Assembly: GCA_965224235.1 (NCBI GenBank)
Contig: CBDCYP010000001.1
Span: forward strand, 372,001 to 436,000
Direction: 5' to 3'
DNA from: G958295935 sp965224235
GTDB lineage: Bacteria > Chloroflexota > Dehalococcoidia > Lucifugimonadales > Lucifugimonadaceae
DNA: 64,000 nt
Shown piece after piece: positions 1 to 8,451 of the stretch. How positions within the stretch are numbered: the stretch's first letter is position 1; every line of letters begins with the position of its first letter. The notes under the pieces were generated by a model. The model searched no databases and was not told where the DNA came from. It saw only the letters and a list, made by a program, of their open reading frames with translations. The translations under genes were made by a program, and so were the position numbers.

Positions 1-2241
1 GTCGAGCCTGCTCGTCTCCGCCGTTTCGTCACCAGCATCGACGGTCACGTCAGACCGCGGTTCCTCAGCCCTTTCCTCCGCCTCTTCCACGACTCGCAAC
101 TGGTTGGCCGACAACTGGATACGGGCATTGCCCATCCTCAGGTCGGCCGTGCCGTCATTGTGAACGGCCAGGATATCGGCCTTGATGTTCAGGCCCTTGA
201 TCTCCACGAGGTCGCCTCGCTGAACGCCTCGCGCTACGGACTCCGCGGAACCCTGAGACTGTCCGCCAGCCATCTCCTTCGCCTCGTCAACGCCGACGAT
301 GGGAAACCACGTTGGATCACTCACTATGTTCCGGATCCGGCTGACTGCGCGCTGTGCCTCCGCTGGTGGTGCGCCCCGTTTTGCGTCTGCAACGACGCGG
401 CGCAACTCCTTTCGCACCGCGTCTGCATCACGGCGAAGTTCCGACCGCGTCCGTTCTACGAGGTCTTCCTGTTGACGTACGACGGTATTCAGGCGTCGCT
501 GTAAGTCGACTCGGAGCGCTGCCGCGCCGGCAAGTTCTTCCTGCGTCTTAACGGCCGCATCCCGCAACTGATTGCGCTCCGTCTGCAGTTGATCTAGCAA
601 CCGCTCGGCCTCGACGTGTTTGTCGTCCAGCATCAATCGTGCTTCGGTCAAAATGTCTTGCGGGAGTCCGAGCAGAGAGGCGACGTTCAGGGCGTAGCTC
701 CGCCCGGGAATGCCGGTCACGAGTTGATACGTGGGCAACATGGACTCAGAATCAAGTTCCACCGATGCGTTCACCGCCCCGTCCAGTGAGGTGGCGAACT
801 CCGCAACGGCCCGATGGTGAGTCGTAATCGCGGTGGCTATGCCGCGTCTGAGCAGATACGAAAGAATGGAGCGGGCCAGCGCGGAGCCCTCGTCTGGGTC
901 GGTGCCGGTGCCAAGTTCGTCGAGCAAAACCAGGGAACGGGGGCCCGCCTCGCGGACGATCCGCACGACGTTGCCCATGTGGGACGAAAAGGTCGAAACC
1001 GATCGTTCGATACTCTGCGCGTCGCCGATGTCTGCGTAGACACCGTCAAAAATGGCCAGAGCCGTGCCCGTCAAAGCCGGTAACTGCATCCCGCACTGGT
1101 GCATCAGGGCAAAGAGGCCGATGGTCTTGAGCGCCACCGTCTTGCCGCCCGTATTTGGGCCGGTTATCACAATCCCCCTGTACCCCGGGCCGATCGACAC
1201 GTTGACAGGCACAGCGTCATTGCCCAAAAGCGGATGACGGGCGCCGAACAGCCGGATGGACGTCTCATCCCCGTCAGGCAAGGACACCGCACGCACGCAG
1301 TCCATGGAAGACGCAAACCGGGAGCGCGCCATGATCAGATCGAGGTCGGCCGCAACCTCCAGAGCGTAGGTCGCTTCCTGCTCGCGACCGCCGACTATCT
1401 TGGAGAGCCGGATGAGCACTCGCTCTTCTTCTCGCTGCGCCTCGGCCGCGAGTTCACGCCAGTTATTGCAGGGTTCGACAGCCTGAAACGGCTCCACAAA
1501 AATTGTGGCGCCCGTATTCGACACGTCGTGGACGATGCCGGGCACGTTATTGCGAAGTCCCGCCCTTACCTCCAAAACCAATCTATCGCCGCGCGTGGCG
1601 ATCGCCGACGACTGCAACGCGGCCCGGATGGCCGGTCGAGCCGTCATTCTTTCAAGCAGACCCAACAGGCGTTGATACGCTCGGGCGGCCCTCTTCCGAA
1701 GCGGACCCAGTCGCGGTGTTGCGTCGTCGGCCACGTCACCCGTGCCTGACAGAGATCCTCTGATCCGTTCGGCTATGGGCCGGAGGTCGGGGATTTCGCC
1801 TGCCATGCTTTCAAGGAGCGGCGCCCTGCCCTTCATCGAATTGACTACCGATTTGCCCAGCCAAAGCGAGTCGATAATTGTGACGATCTGCATTAGTTCC
1901 GCGCCGGAGAGCATTCCGCCCAACGAAGCGCGGCGCAGCAAGGGTCGTGGGTCCGCAATGCCGCCGAGGCCTACGTCGCCCACGGTGTCGAGCATAAAGC
2001 GCGCCTCGGCCGTCTCTGATTGCAGGCGTTCGACGTCGTCAAGACGGGTCTGCGGGACCATCGCCAGAGCCAGATCGCGTGACAGAAAAAAGCGGGTGTT
2101 CCCCGCAAGCTTTTCGGCGATATTTGGGAACTCGACGAGCTCACGGGCCAGCGCGCGCAGATCGGTGGCCGGATCAGGCGAGTCGGCGCCCCGATCTGCC
2201 GGTTGTTCCTGACTTCGTGATTCCGTTCGTTCGATCACCAT
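1..2241 (-). CDS. mutS2: Endonuclease MutS2 (partial, C-terminus beyond left edge)
   Basis: The minus-strand frame is open from ATG at 2241 to the window edge (747 codons). It reads as a MutS2: an N-terminal core and lever region, then an ATPase domain with ARHPLL, Walker A TGPNTGGKT near residue 360, and LLDELGTGTDPDEG as Walker B and signature. A long charged coiled coil follows, then a basic strand-rich segment (GDLVEIKGL). The C-terminal Smr nuclease domain would lie to the left of the window. MutS2 proteins bind branched DNA or collided ribosomes and act in anti-recombination or ribosome rescue, not in mismatch repair; the mismatch-binding N-terminal domain of MutS is absent. A true MutS is encoded at 40149-42734. 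Transcribed divergently from the hydrolase at 2348. Confidence 0.95.
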   Translation of the reverse strand, partial: MVIERTESRSQEQPADRGADSPDPATDLRALARELVEFPNIAEKLAGNTRFFLSRDLALAMVPQTRLDDVERLQSETAEARFMLDTVGDVGLGGIADPRPLLRRASLGGMLSGAELMQIVTIIDSLWLGKSVVNSMKGRAPLLESMAGEIPDLRPIAERIRGSLSGTGDVADDATPRLGPLRKRAARAYQRLLGLLERMTARPAIRAALQSSAIATRGDRLVLEVRAGLRNNVPGIVHDVSNTGATIFVEPFQAVEPCNNWRELAAEAQREEERVLIRLSKIVGGREQEATYALEVAADLDLIMARSRFASSMDCVRAVSLPDGDETSIRLFGARHPLLGNDAVPVNVSIGPGYRGIVITGPNTGGKTVALKTIGLFALMHQCGMQLPALTGTALAIFDGVYADIGDAQSIERSVSTFSSHMGNVVRIVREAGPRSLVLLDELGTGTDPDEGSALARSILSYLLRRGIATAITTHHRAVAEFATSLDGAVNASVELDSESMLPTYQLVTGIPGRSYALNVASLLGLPQDILTEARLMLDDKHVEAERLLDQLQTERNQLRDAAVKTQEELAGAAALRVDLQRRLNTVVRQQEDLVERTRSELRRDADAVRKELRRVVADAKRGAPPAEAQRAVSRIRNIVSDPTWFPIVGVDEAKEMAGGQSQGSAESVARGVQRGDLVEIKGLNIKADILAVHNDGTADLRMGNARIQLSANQLRVVEEAEERAEEPRSDVTVDAGDETAETSRLD

Positions 2242-2347
2242 GATCCGATTTTAGTACCGTCGGAGCATCGTCGAAGGGTCCCGTGACCCTGATTCTTCGG
2301 GCCAGCGCCCTAACGCGGCTTCCGACGGCATATATAGTTTCCCTGCA

Positions 2348-3271
2348 ATGGAAGCTACGTCAGAACACACTCCGCCCATGACCGCGGTCCGGCAACGGAT
2401 TCACCACAGCATGGTCGAACTGCTCGCACAAGCGGGACTCGACTACAGGGGCGGGTACGTAGACGTGGGCCGAAACCGCGTACACTACCTTGACTACGGT
2501 GAAGGCGAGCCCGTGGTACTCATACACGGCGGAGGCGCCGGTGGGGCGGTCTGGTGCCGCCAGATAGCTGCCCTAAAAGACTCGTACCGAGTGTTGGCGC
2601 CGGATAGCCCCGTATTCGGCCTGTCCAGCCAGCCGGCTGTCCCCACGCCTTTGCGACAGTTCGCACGGGAATACGTGCGGGGGTTCATTGAAGCCCTGCA
2701 GTTGGAATCGGTGCGAATAGCCGGTCACTCCCTGGGTGGATTCATTGCCCTTTCGCAGGCGATCGATCGTTCTCCGCGAATCAGGAGCATCGCCTTGATC
2801 AACTCCACGGGCCTCGGTTCCCATCTTCCATGGGTTTTCAGACTGATGACCCTGCCAGGCTTTGGCCACGCAGTCTCGCGGCCCAGGAAGTTCATGCAGA
2901 ACCTGTTTTTCGACATCAAGGAAGTTGTGGACTCCCGCGGACAGGAGTCGGAACAATTCAAACGATACGCATACGAAACAACCCGCCTCGAGGGTCACGC
3001 CCTGGCTATTCGGCGTCATGCTCCCAAGTTTGCGAACTTAAGAGGCCAAAAACTGGTATTCAGCGACGACGAATTGAGTGCGGTTGAGACGCCAACAGCG
3101 ATCATTTGGGGGCGCCAGGACCGATTCTTCCCGGTGGCACACGCAGAACGCGCCCATCAGGCGATACAGGGATCGGAATTACACGTGGTCCCCAATGCCG
3201 GCCACGTATCCATTTGGGACCGGCCCGAAACGGTCAACCAGCTCCTTAGCGATTTCTTTTCGGAGACCTGA
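2348..3271 (+). CDS. Alpha/beta hydrolase
   Basis: 307 residues with a complete alpha/beta-hydrolase fold signature. An oxyanion HGGG is at residues 60-63, the nucleophile elbow GHSLGG has Ser128, Asp258 lies in GRQDRF and His286 in NAGHVSIWD. About 30 extra residues precede the first strand. The family includes esterases, C-C hydrolases and haloperoxidase-like enzymes, and the substrate cannot be told from sequence. No Shine-Dalgarno precedes the ATG; a TATATA lies 11 bases upstream, so the transcript may have almost no leader. No cofactor-partner gene is adjacent; the region downstream is gene-free. Confidence 0.9.
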   Translation: MEATSEHTPPMTAVRQRIHHSMVELLAQAGLDYRGGYVDVGRNRVHYLDYGEGEPVVLIHGGGAGGAVWCRQIAALKDSYRVLAPDSPVFGLSSQPAVPTPLRQFAREYVRGFIEALQLESVRIAGHSLGGFIALSQAIDRSPRIRSIALINSTGLGSHLPWVFRLMTLPGFGHAVSRPRKFMQNLFFDIKEVVDSRGQESEQFKRYAYETTRLEGHALAIRRHAPKFANLRGQKLVFSDDELSAVETPTAIIWGRQDRFFPVAHAERAHQAIQGSELHVVPNAGHVSIWDRPETVNQLLSDFFSET

Positions 3272-3339
3272 ACGGCACGGAACAGGCGAACGCTACGCCC
3301 CCGTAGGCACCGTTAATTTAGATCGTAGGAGCGGGTTTC

Positions 3340-3515
3340 AAGAGCCTGTTTCAGAATCCTCGGACCTCCGGGGTCACGATTGTTTGGACTCCGGTTTTCG
3401 ACGGAATTATGACGTAAGGCACCGTATTCCAATCTCGTCATTCCGGTGAAAACGGGAATCTCGTCGCATGGCGTTCGACACGAAAATGTGCGAAGGACTT
3501 CTGAAACACGCTCTT
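3340..3515. repeat. MITE-like element, copy 1
   Basis: A 175-bp unit bounded by imperfect inverted ends, aagagcctgtttcagaa on the left and its near complement at 3499-3515 on the right. The interior aligns along its length with the copy at 5021-5194, including the caatctcgtcattcc and gtcgcatggcg blocks. No coding capacity. The ends resemble the sequence upstream of the broken IS1182-like transposase at 22116-22131, so it may be a non-autonomous derivative of that element (inference). Confidence 0.65.
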
Positions 3516-3570
3516 ACCCCCGCGCTACCTGTGCGTGACTCGGCGGAGGCACCTGTAAATTCATTGTAGA

Positions 3571-3700
3571 GGCGTCGGTGTGCGGGCGCCCTGGGGATGT
3601 GCGGGGCCCCGAGCGGACACCGTCCACACGCATCGACATCCGACATCCCGTTCCCAAAGCACACGACGTGGGGGCGTCGGTGTGGGGGCGCCCTGGGGAG
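3571..3700. repeat. Pair of 28-bp direct repeats
   Basis: The block ggcgtcggtgtgcgggcg, continuing into ccctgggga, at 3571-3599 recurs at 3673-3699 with one or two changes. About 75 bp of unrelated sequence separates the copies. No coding role is evident. Confidence 0.6.
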
Positions 3701-3834
3701 GGGTCCGGGTGGTCATCCCCCCTCAATCCCAAACCAAACAACATGTGCCAAACCCTCATTTACAAACCAGAACGCACGTTCTAATATCAACATAAGTCGT
3801 GTCGATAAACGATGTCCATGCCAACCAACCCCAT

Positions 3835-4330
3835 CGGAATGCAACGGGGGACAACTCTGGCCAGCGTCGAGGTAAACCTCACCTCGTGTTAAAGCCCGTT
3901 GCAACTGAGAAAGGAAGCGTCCGCCTTTGGAAGGAGGGCGCGGGTGAAACACGGATTCCCACGCCCCCGGCTGCGCAGCCGATAGGGGAAGAGAACGACT
4001 TTGACATGCCGCCTACGTAGGCGTGGCGGCCAACCCTGGCCTTGGTGGCCCGGGGCCCGTTAAAGGTCGCACGTGAGTGTGACTCAGGGATGCGACCGGA
4101 GTTCGCCTCGGAGAACAAGCCGAAAACCGGAAGCAACGCGTCTGTTTCATTGCCCGAACGCGCCCAATTCAACCGGGGCGCGGGTGAAGAGCCGAAAATA
4201 TCGTCTTCTCATGCGGCCTTACGGCCGTCTGTAACTGGCGGGTAGTTACCGCCATACCGTGCGCTTGTCACACGGTCCGGAAGAAGACAACAGAGGAAAA
4301 ACTCCTTCCAAACAAACCGCCTCTCGGCTT
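3835..4330. ncRNA. Candidate structured non-coding RNA (unidentified)
   Basis: At least seven helices can be drawn by eye. gcaacggg/cccgttgc pairs at 3840/3897 and encloses the cgaggt/acctcg hairpin. There are perfect palindromes cggctgcgcagccg (3968-3981) and gcctacgtaggc (4010-4021). A two-tier hairpin has ggtcgca/tgcgacc outside and tgagt/actca inside (4063-4096). Further helices are cgcgccc/gggcgcg (4159-4182), ggcc/ggcc around 4214-4227, and accgtg/cacggt (4256-4276). The 13-mer gggcgcgggtgaa occurs at 3936 and 4176. It does not match RNase P, tmRNA, SRP or a riboswitch class I can recognise. The strand is not determined. Confidence 0.35.
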
Positions 4331-4420
4331 CAGCCGGTCACGGTTACGTCCACAGAGACACTGTCAACCGAAGCAACCCCGGAACACCACCGGGGTTGCT
4401 TCAACGCGCCCCGCACACCA

Positions 4421-4681
4421 TCGTCCCCGGCAAAAGCCGGAACCCACCACCTCCGTCTTTCCGGCGAAGGCCATAACCCAGAGGCGGGGATTGGCTACCC
4501 GAGCCTGTGTGCGAGAAGGCCAACAATCTCCACACTCGTCGTCCCCGAACCCGATCTACCGTCATCCCCGACCCCGATCGGGGACCTGCGCGTAACCCCC
4601 TTTCCCGCGGGAGAGGGCCGGGGTGAGAGCCCGCCAAACCGCCATTCCGGCCTCCGAGCCGGAACCCAGAGGCGGGGATTC
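4421..4681. repeat. Cluster of degraded REP-like palindromes
   Basis: Hairpins of the type ccggcaaaagccgg (4427-4440), atccccgaccccgatcgggg (4564-4583) and attccggcctccgagccgga lie close together. Two copies of acccagaggcggggatt are at about 4476 and 4664. These belong to the same short palindromic families that recur in other gaps of this window. Confidence 0.55.
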
Positions 4682-4799
4682 ACCATTGAACAACGTGTCG
4701 AATCTTGCGGCTATGCCTTCACACGATCAGTTATGCAAAGGTCTCATTTCGCGGGAACACTGACCGTCCTGCATAGTACGGGTCAAGCGGTGCGACTTA

Positions 4800-4814
4800 T
4801 GAAACAGGCTCTTC
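4800..4814. repeat. Solitary MITE/IS end
   Basis: tgaaacaggctctt is identical to the right end of the MITE-like element at 5178-5194. No matching left end is seen nearby, so this looks like a remnant of a deleted copy. Confidence 0.45.
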
Positions 4815-5020
4815 AAATCCGCCTTTGGCCTCGCCGGTTGGCAGGGTTGTCGGCATCCTCAGACCATTTCCCGGGATTGTCCACGCGATATGTGCGTGCC
4901 CTGTCCAATTATCCCTCGCCGCGTACAACGTGGTCGTAGAATCCGCGTTGCCGTAATAGGTGTGCCGGGTAATGAGCAAAGCTCTTTGATTACGCCGCCA
5001 TGTCAGTAAGGGCGGGATTG

Positions 5021-5194
5021 AAGAGCATGTTTCATAAACCTCGGATCTCCGAAGTGACGACTATTCGGATTTCGACTGTCGCCGGAACTCAAGGAATGAC
5101 GACGTAATGCAATCTCGTCATTCCCCTGCAAAGGGGAACCTGGTCGCATGGCGGTTGACACGAAAAAATGCAAAGAATTCTGAAACAGGCTCTT
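5021..5194. repeat. MITE-like element, copy 2
   Basis: Diverged copy of the unit at 3340-3515, with inverted ends at 5021-5037 and 5178-5194. Together with its flank, the right end (5177-5210) is the reverse complement of 3324-3357 at 32 of 34 positions. The two outer ends therefore also form a long inverted repeat around the whole 1.9-kb region. Confidence 0.65.
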
Positions 5195-5260
5195 GAAACC
5201 CGCCGCTACGCAGGTGCGTTCGTCCTCAATAACGACCAGACGGCCAACCGTGGCCCGGTA

Positions 5261-6184
5261 TCAACGTCCGAACGAATCTCCGGCTCGAAGTCGGGCCGCT
5301 GCCGACCACTCCGCTGCTGCCAACTTGCGTTGGCCGGGGACCTGTACACGCTTCACCCGTAGACTTCCGCCACTTGCCGCCACCTCGAACCCTTCGCCCG
5401 ATACGGAGGTCACAAAACCGGGTTCGACTTTCGGGATTGATCGTAGGAGCTCGCAGTCGAATAGCCTGAGCATCCCACCTTGATGCGTCGTATGCGCGCC
5501 CGGCCGGGGGTTCGAGCCGCGAATCAGGTTATAGATCTGTTCGGCCGGTTTTTGCCAGTCGATCCGGGTGTCCGCATCCTTGCACCACCCCTCATAAGTA
5601 GCCTGTGTCTCGTCCTGCGCAATACGAGGGGCTTCGCCTCGCCTCACGAGGTCGACCGACTCCACCATCGCCTCCACTCCCAACGGAAACAGTTGGCCGA
5701 AGTAGAGAGAACCAAGGGTGTCGTCCGGGCCTATCGAAACGCGTTTCTGAAGCAAGACCGGGCCGGTATCGAGACCGTCATCGGGCCAGAAAATAGTTGT
5801 GCCCGTCTCCGTCTCGCCAAAAATAATGGGCCAGTTGATCGAACTTGGACCGCGGTGCTTTGGCAGCAACGACGGGTGGTACTGAATCGTCCCAAGGCGA
5901 GGCGCTTCGAGGATTTCCGTCGGCACAAAGTCTGTAACGAAGGCCATCACGCAGAGATCGGCGCCTAGCGACTGGAAGTCCTTGATGGCCTTGGCGCGCC
6001 GCATTCTATTGGGTTGAAACACGTCGACGTTCAGTTCGACTGCGGCGGACTTGATCGGATCGACGGGGCGACCATTCAGGTCCGGTGGGCAAAACACGCC
6101 AACCATCTCGTCCGCCCCATTGCAGGAAAGCGCCCTTAACACCGCTTCGCCGAACGCAGACCGGCCTATAAGTGCAATTCGCAT
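5261..6184 (-). CDS. Formyltransferase-family protein, 10-formyl-THF hydrolase/FDH-like
   Basis: About 307 residues (311 if the ATG at 6196 is used). It has the formyl-transferase N-domain with YHPSLLPKHRG (His107 in the long form), GLDTG (Asp143) and a C-terminal OB-like domain. In methionyl-tRNA formyltransferase the residue two before the His is Asn within NxHxSLLP; here the stretch is IQYHPSLLP. The pattern continues as GPSSINWPI, FWPDDGLDTGP and ATYEGWCKD, which is closer to the N-terminal hydrolase domain of 10-formyltetrahydrofolate dehydrogenase than to Fmt. The enzyme should use 10-formyl-THF; whether it formylates Met-tRNA, a sugar nucleotide or water is open. ATG 6184 starts the protein directly at MRIALIG, as in relatives. 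Confidence 0.75.
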   Translation of the reverse strand: MRIALIGRSAFGEAVLRALSCNGADEMVGVFCPPDLNGRPVDPIKSAAVELNVDVFQPNRMRRAKAIKDFQSLGADLCVMAFVTDFVPTEILEAPRLGTIQYHPSLLPKHRGPSSINWPIIFGETETGTTIFWPDDGLDTGPVLLQKRVSIGPDDTLGSLYFGQLFPLGVEAMVESVDLVRRGEAPRIAQDETQATYEGWCKDADTRIDWQKPAEQIYNLIRGSNPRPGAHTTHQGGMLRLFDCELLRSIPKVEPGFVTSVSGEGFEVAASGGSLRVKRVQVPGQRKLAAAEWSAAARLRAGDSFGR

Positions 6185-6237
6185 GGCCCCAACCATACCG
6201 AATGATGCCGCCGAAGATGGGCCCGTGCCCCGTGTGG

Positions 6238-6388
6238 ATCCCCGATCGGTGTCAGGGAAAACGCGTAAAGGCCGTTGTTAGGAAATACGGGATATGTCGC
6301 GCTGGGAACCTCGTTACCCCGAAGTACCCATCCCTCGTCCCGTCGTTCCGTCCCTCTCGCGGCCATTCCCGTGAAACCGGAAATCTAC
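6238..6388. repeat. Two REP-like palindromes in the fmt-like/nth-like gap
   Basis: atccccgatcggtgtcaggg (6238-6257) and gccattcccgtgaaaccgga (6362-6381) are degraded members of the two palindrome families found in other gaps of this window. Confidence 0.45.
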
Positions 6389-6400
6389 GCGCGGAAGCGC

Positions 6401-7096
6401 TCAATTCTGGCGGGGCCGGACTGCGTAGCCGGTCAGGCAAAGATCCTGCAATGGACAGCCCTGGCAGCGCGGCGTCTTTTTGCACGTTCGGGATCCATGA
6501 GCGTCCAGAAGCGCGTGAAATTCGTTGAACAGCGGGGCGTCGGCCGGCAACAGGTCGGTAAAGAGACGCTGATAGTAGACGTACTTCGCGCCGCCGGTTT
6601 TCCAGCCAATCCGGTCGACGATTCGCCTCGTGTACGTGTCGATCACAAACGACGGCTTTCCTGCCGCATAAAGCACGATGTCGTCTGCGGTCTCTTCCCC
6701 GATACCCCAGATTTCCAGGAGCCGCTGTCGAAGTTCCGGGATGTCCAACTCCAGCAGAGCCTCCACCGAGCCGCCAAAATCTTCCATGACTACCGAAGCG
6801 AACTCCTGCAGTTTGCGGGCCTTGGTGTTGTAGTACCCGGATGGCCTGATGACCTCAGCCAACGAGCCGCGGTCCGCTTGGTGCAATGCCTGAAAGCTCC
6901 ACAGGCCGGCCTCCTGCATGTTGACAAGGGCCTTTTGCACATTTCTCCATGCGGTGTTCTGTGTAAGGATGGCGCCCGCAATGACCTCGAACCGTCCGTC
7001 CGCGGGCCACCAGTTTCGAGAGCCATATGCAGAGTGAAGCCGTTCGAAAACGGCCATCAGGTCCTGGCGGGTTGGGTTGACTAGTTCAACGCTCAT
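6401..7096 (-). CDS. Endonuclease III-like / MagIII-type DNA glycosylase
   Basis: 231 residues of the HhH-GPD superfamily. Features in order are FEVIAGAILTQNTAW near the N-terminus, the helix-hairpin-helix IWGIGEETADDIVLY, the conserved Asp in FVIDTYTRRI, and a C-terminal 4Fe-4S loop C-x6-C-x2-C-x5-C (CKKTPRCQGCPLQDLC). The hairpin has Glu-Glu where classical Nth has the catalytic Lys (GRKTA), so a bifunctional AP-lyase activity is unlikely. A monofunctional base-excision glycosylase of the MagIII (3-methyladenine) kind fits better. ATG at 7096; transcribed divergently from pyrF. Confidence 0.85.
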   Translation of the reverse strand: MSVELVNPTRQDLMAVFERLHSAYGSRNWWPADGRFEVIAGAILTQNTAWRNVQKALVNMQEAGLWSFQALHQADRGSLAEVIRPSGYYNTKARKLQEFASVVMEDFGGSVEALLELDIPELRQRLLEIWGIGEETADDIVLYAAGKPSFVIDTYTRRIVDRIGWKTGGAKYVYYQRLFTDLLPADAPLFNEFHALLDAHGSRTCKKTPRCQGCPLQDLCLTGYAVRPRQN

Positions 7097-7194
7097 AAGG
7101 GTTGTGGTGACGTGGATCCAGCGTGTTGGGCCCCTGCCGGAATATACTCGGGAAGGCAGCCGCCGACGAAGGACGGCGCGTCAAGGGGAAAGCC

Positions 7195-8058
7195 ATGCAC
7201 GCTTTTTTTGAACGGCTGGATTCGGAGCAGGTTGCAGTAGGTAGCCTTGTCTGTGTGGGTCTTGACCCCGATCCGAAACTCATGCCGGTCAGGAGCATAT
7301 TTGATTTCAACCGCGCCATTGTGGACGCAACGACCGGGCAAGTGTGCGCATACAAGCCCCAATTGGCCTGGTACGAGGCGCAAGGATTGCCTGGCATCGC
7401 TGCGTTGGGAAAAACTGTCGAGTACATCCGGTCGCAGGCGCCGGACACTCTAATCATAGGCGATGCCAAGCGGGGGGATATCGGCGCAGTCGCTTCAGCA
7501 TACGCGAAGGCGCTGTTCGAAGTCTGGGGATTCGACGCCGCGACTGTAAACCCTTATCAGGGCATCGACACGATCAACCCGTTCCTGCGATATCCGGGTA
7601 AGGGAATATTCGTGGTGTGCCGCACATCGAATCCGAGCTCGGGGCAGTTTCAGGACCTGCAGGTGCAGAATGGTGCAGGCCCGACCACGCTTTACAGCGT
7701 CGTGGCTGAGGCGGCGGAGTCGTGGGACCAGTCTGGCAATGTCGGCATCGTGGTTGGGGCTACTGCACCGGACGAATTGCGGCTGCTCCGCCGCGACCAC
7801 CCGGGGCTAACAATGCTTATTCCCGGAGTTGGCGCGCAGGGCGGGGACGTGTGGACCGCGATCGATGCGGGAATCAATCACTCCGGCCGCGGCATGGTGA
7901 TTAACTCGTCAAGAGGCATCATCTACGCGTCCGACAGACGCGCCGATTTCGCCAAGGCGGCGAGGGACGCCGTTGAAAGGCTCAACGTAACGATCAACTC
8001 AGCCGTAGAGGAAACCCTGGCGAGCCGGGAAGCGTCTAACCATCATGAGCCCCGTTAA
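7195..8058 (+). CDS. pyrF: Orotidine 5'-phosphate decarboxylase
   Basis: 287 residues of the longer PyrF subfamily found in mycobacteria and Chloroflexi. The N-terminal CVGLDPDPKLMP and the catalytic DAKRGDIG (Asp-Lys-x-x-Asp) are present, as are PGVGAQGGD and the phosphate-binding SSRGIIYAS near the C-terminus. It decarboxylates OMP to UMP, the last step of pyrimidine synthesis. ATG 7195 is preceded by AAGGGGA at a good distance; an in-frame ATG at 7123 would add 24 unconserved residues. The end overlaps the next gene by 14 bases, which suggests co-transcription. Confidence 0.95.
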   Translation: MHAFFERLDSEQVAVGSLVCVGLDPDPKLMPVRSIFDFNRAIVDATTGQVCAYKPQLAWYEAQGLPGIAALGKTVEYIRSQAPDTLIIGDAKRGDIGAVASAYAKALFEVWGFDAATVNPYQGIDTINPFLRYPGKGIFVVCRTSNPSSGQFQDLQVQNGAGPTTLYSVVAEAAESWDQSGNVGIVVGATAPDELRLLRRDHPGLTMLIPGVGAQGGDVWTAIDAGINHSGRGMVINSSRGIIYASDRRADFAKAARDAVERLNVTINSAVEETLASREASNHHEPR

Positions 8059-8269
8059 CCTCACGCCGTTCGCCCCCGGGGATCAGCTGACCCTTAGAAA
8101 AACACACCCCTGCGGAAGCAGAGAGTGGGATGTGTACCGGATTGGAATGGACATCGGATTGAAGTGCACAACATGCGGCCGACACGTGATGCTCAGCAGG
8201 CGCGTTGCCGAGTTGCGGACCATATCGAGGACCCCAGCCAAAGTCGTTCAGGACGTTGCAAAGGCGTGA
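8045..8269 (+). CDS. DUF951 family protein
   Basis: 74 residues matching the DUF951 pattern: a GDQLTLRKTHPCG start, then WDVYRIGMDI, then LKCTTCGRHVMLSR. A CxxC pair together with the earlier HPCG could bind zinc. The function of the family is unknown; it is a small cytosolic protein found mainly in Firmicutes and Chloroflexota. The start overlaps the 3' end of pyrF. Confidence 0.9.
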   Translation: MSPVNLTPFAPGDQLTLRKTHPCGSREWDVYRIGMDIGLKCTTCGRHVMLSRRVAELRTISRTPAKVVQDVAKA

Positions 8270-8451
8270 TACTGGCGGTCGAATCGATCGCTTGGCGCCT
8301 TGACAGACGCCGGCGGCAGGTTTCCTCTGAACCATTACACTTACACTCGCCGACGCTCCGATTCGCCGACCGGCCAAATAATGCGAGAATAGGCAACGTT
8401 GACGCGAAGCCGTCGGCCCTAATCGACGGCGAGGCGCAAGGAGACCGGACC

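Larger units (their letters stand above)
3272..5260. other. Gene-free, repeat-rich stretch of about 2 kb
   Basis: No open frame here resembles a protein. The longest, 226 codons at 4259-4939, is Pro/Arg/Ser-rich and runs through palindromic repeats. The stretch holds two copies of a 175-bp MITE-like element (3340-3515, 5021-5194), a solitary element end (4800-4814), several degraded REP-like palindromes, a 28-bp direct repeat (3571-3600 and 3673-3700), and a hairpin-dense core at about 3835-4330. Compared with the rest of the window this is by far the largest non-coding interval. Confidence 0.75.

Noticed and set aside
1099..1749. 216-codon plus-strand frame inside mutS2
   Set aside because: The opposite strand encodes an unmistakable MutS2; this is a shadow frame.
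3930..4000. Resemblance to a cobalamin riboswitch (gcgggtgaaacacgg)
   Set aside because: The B12-box and other conserved blocks are missing and no cobalamin gene follows.
4259..4939. 226-codon frame in the repeat region
   Set aside because: It passes through REP-like palindromes, has biased Pro/Arg/Ser composition and no family resemblance.
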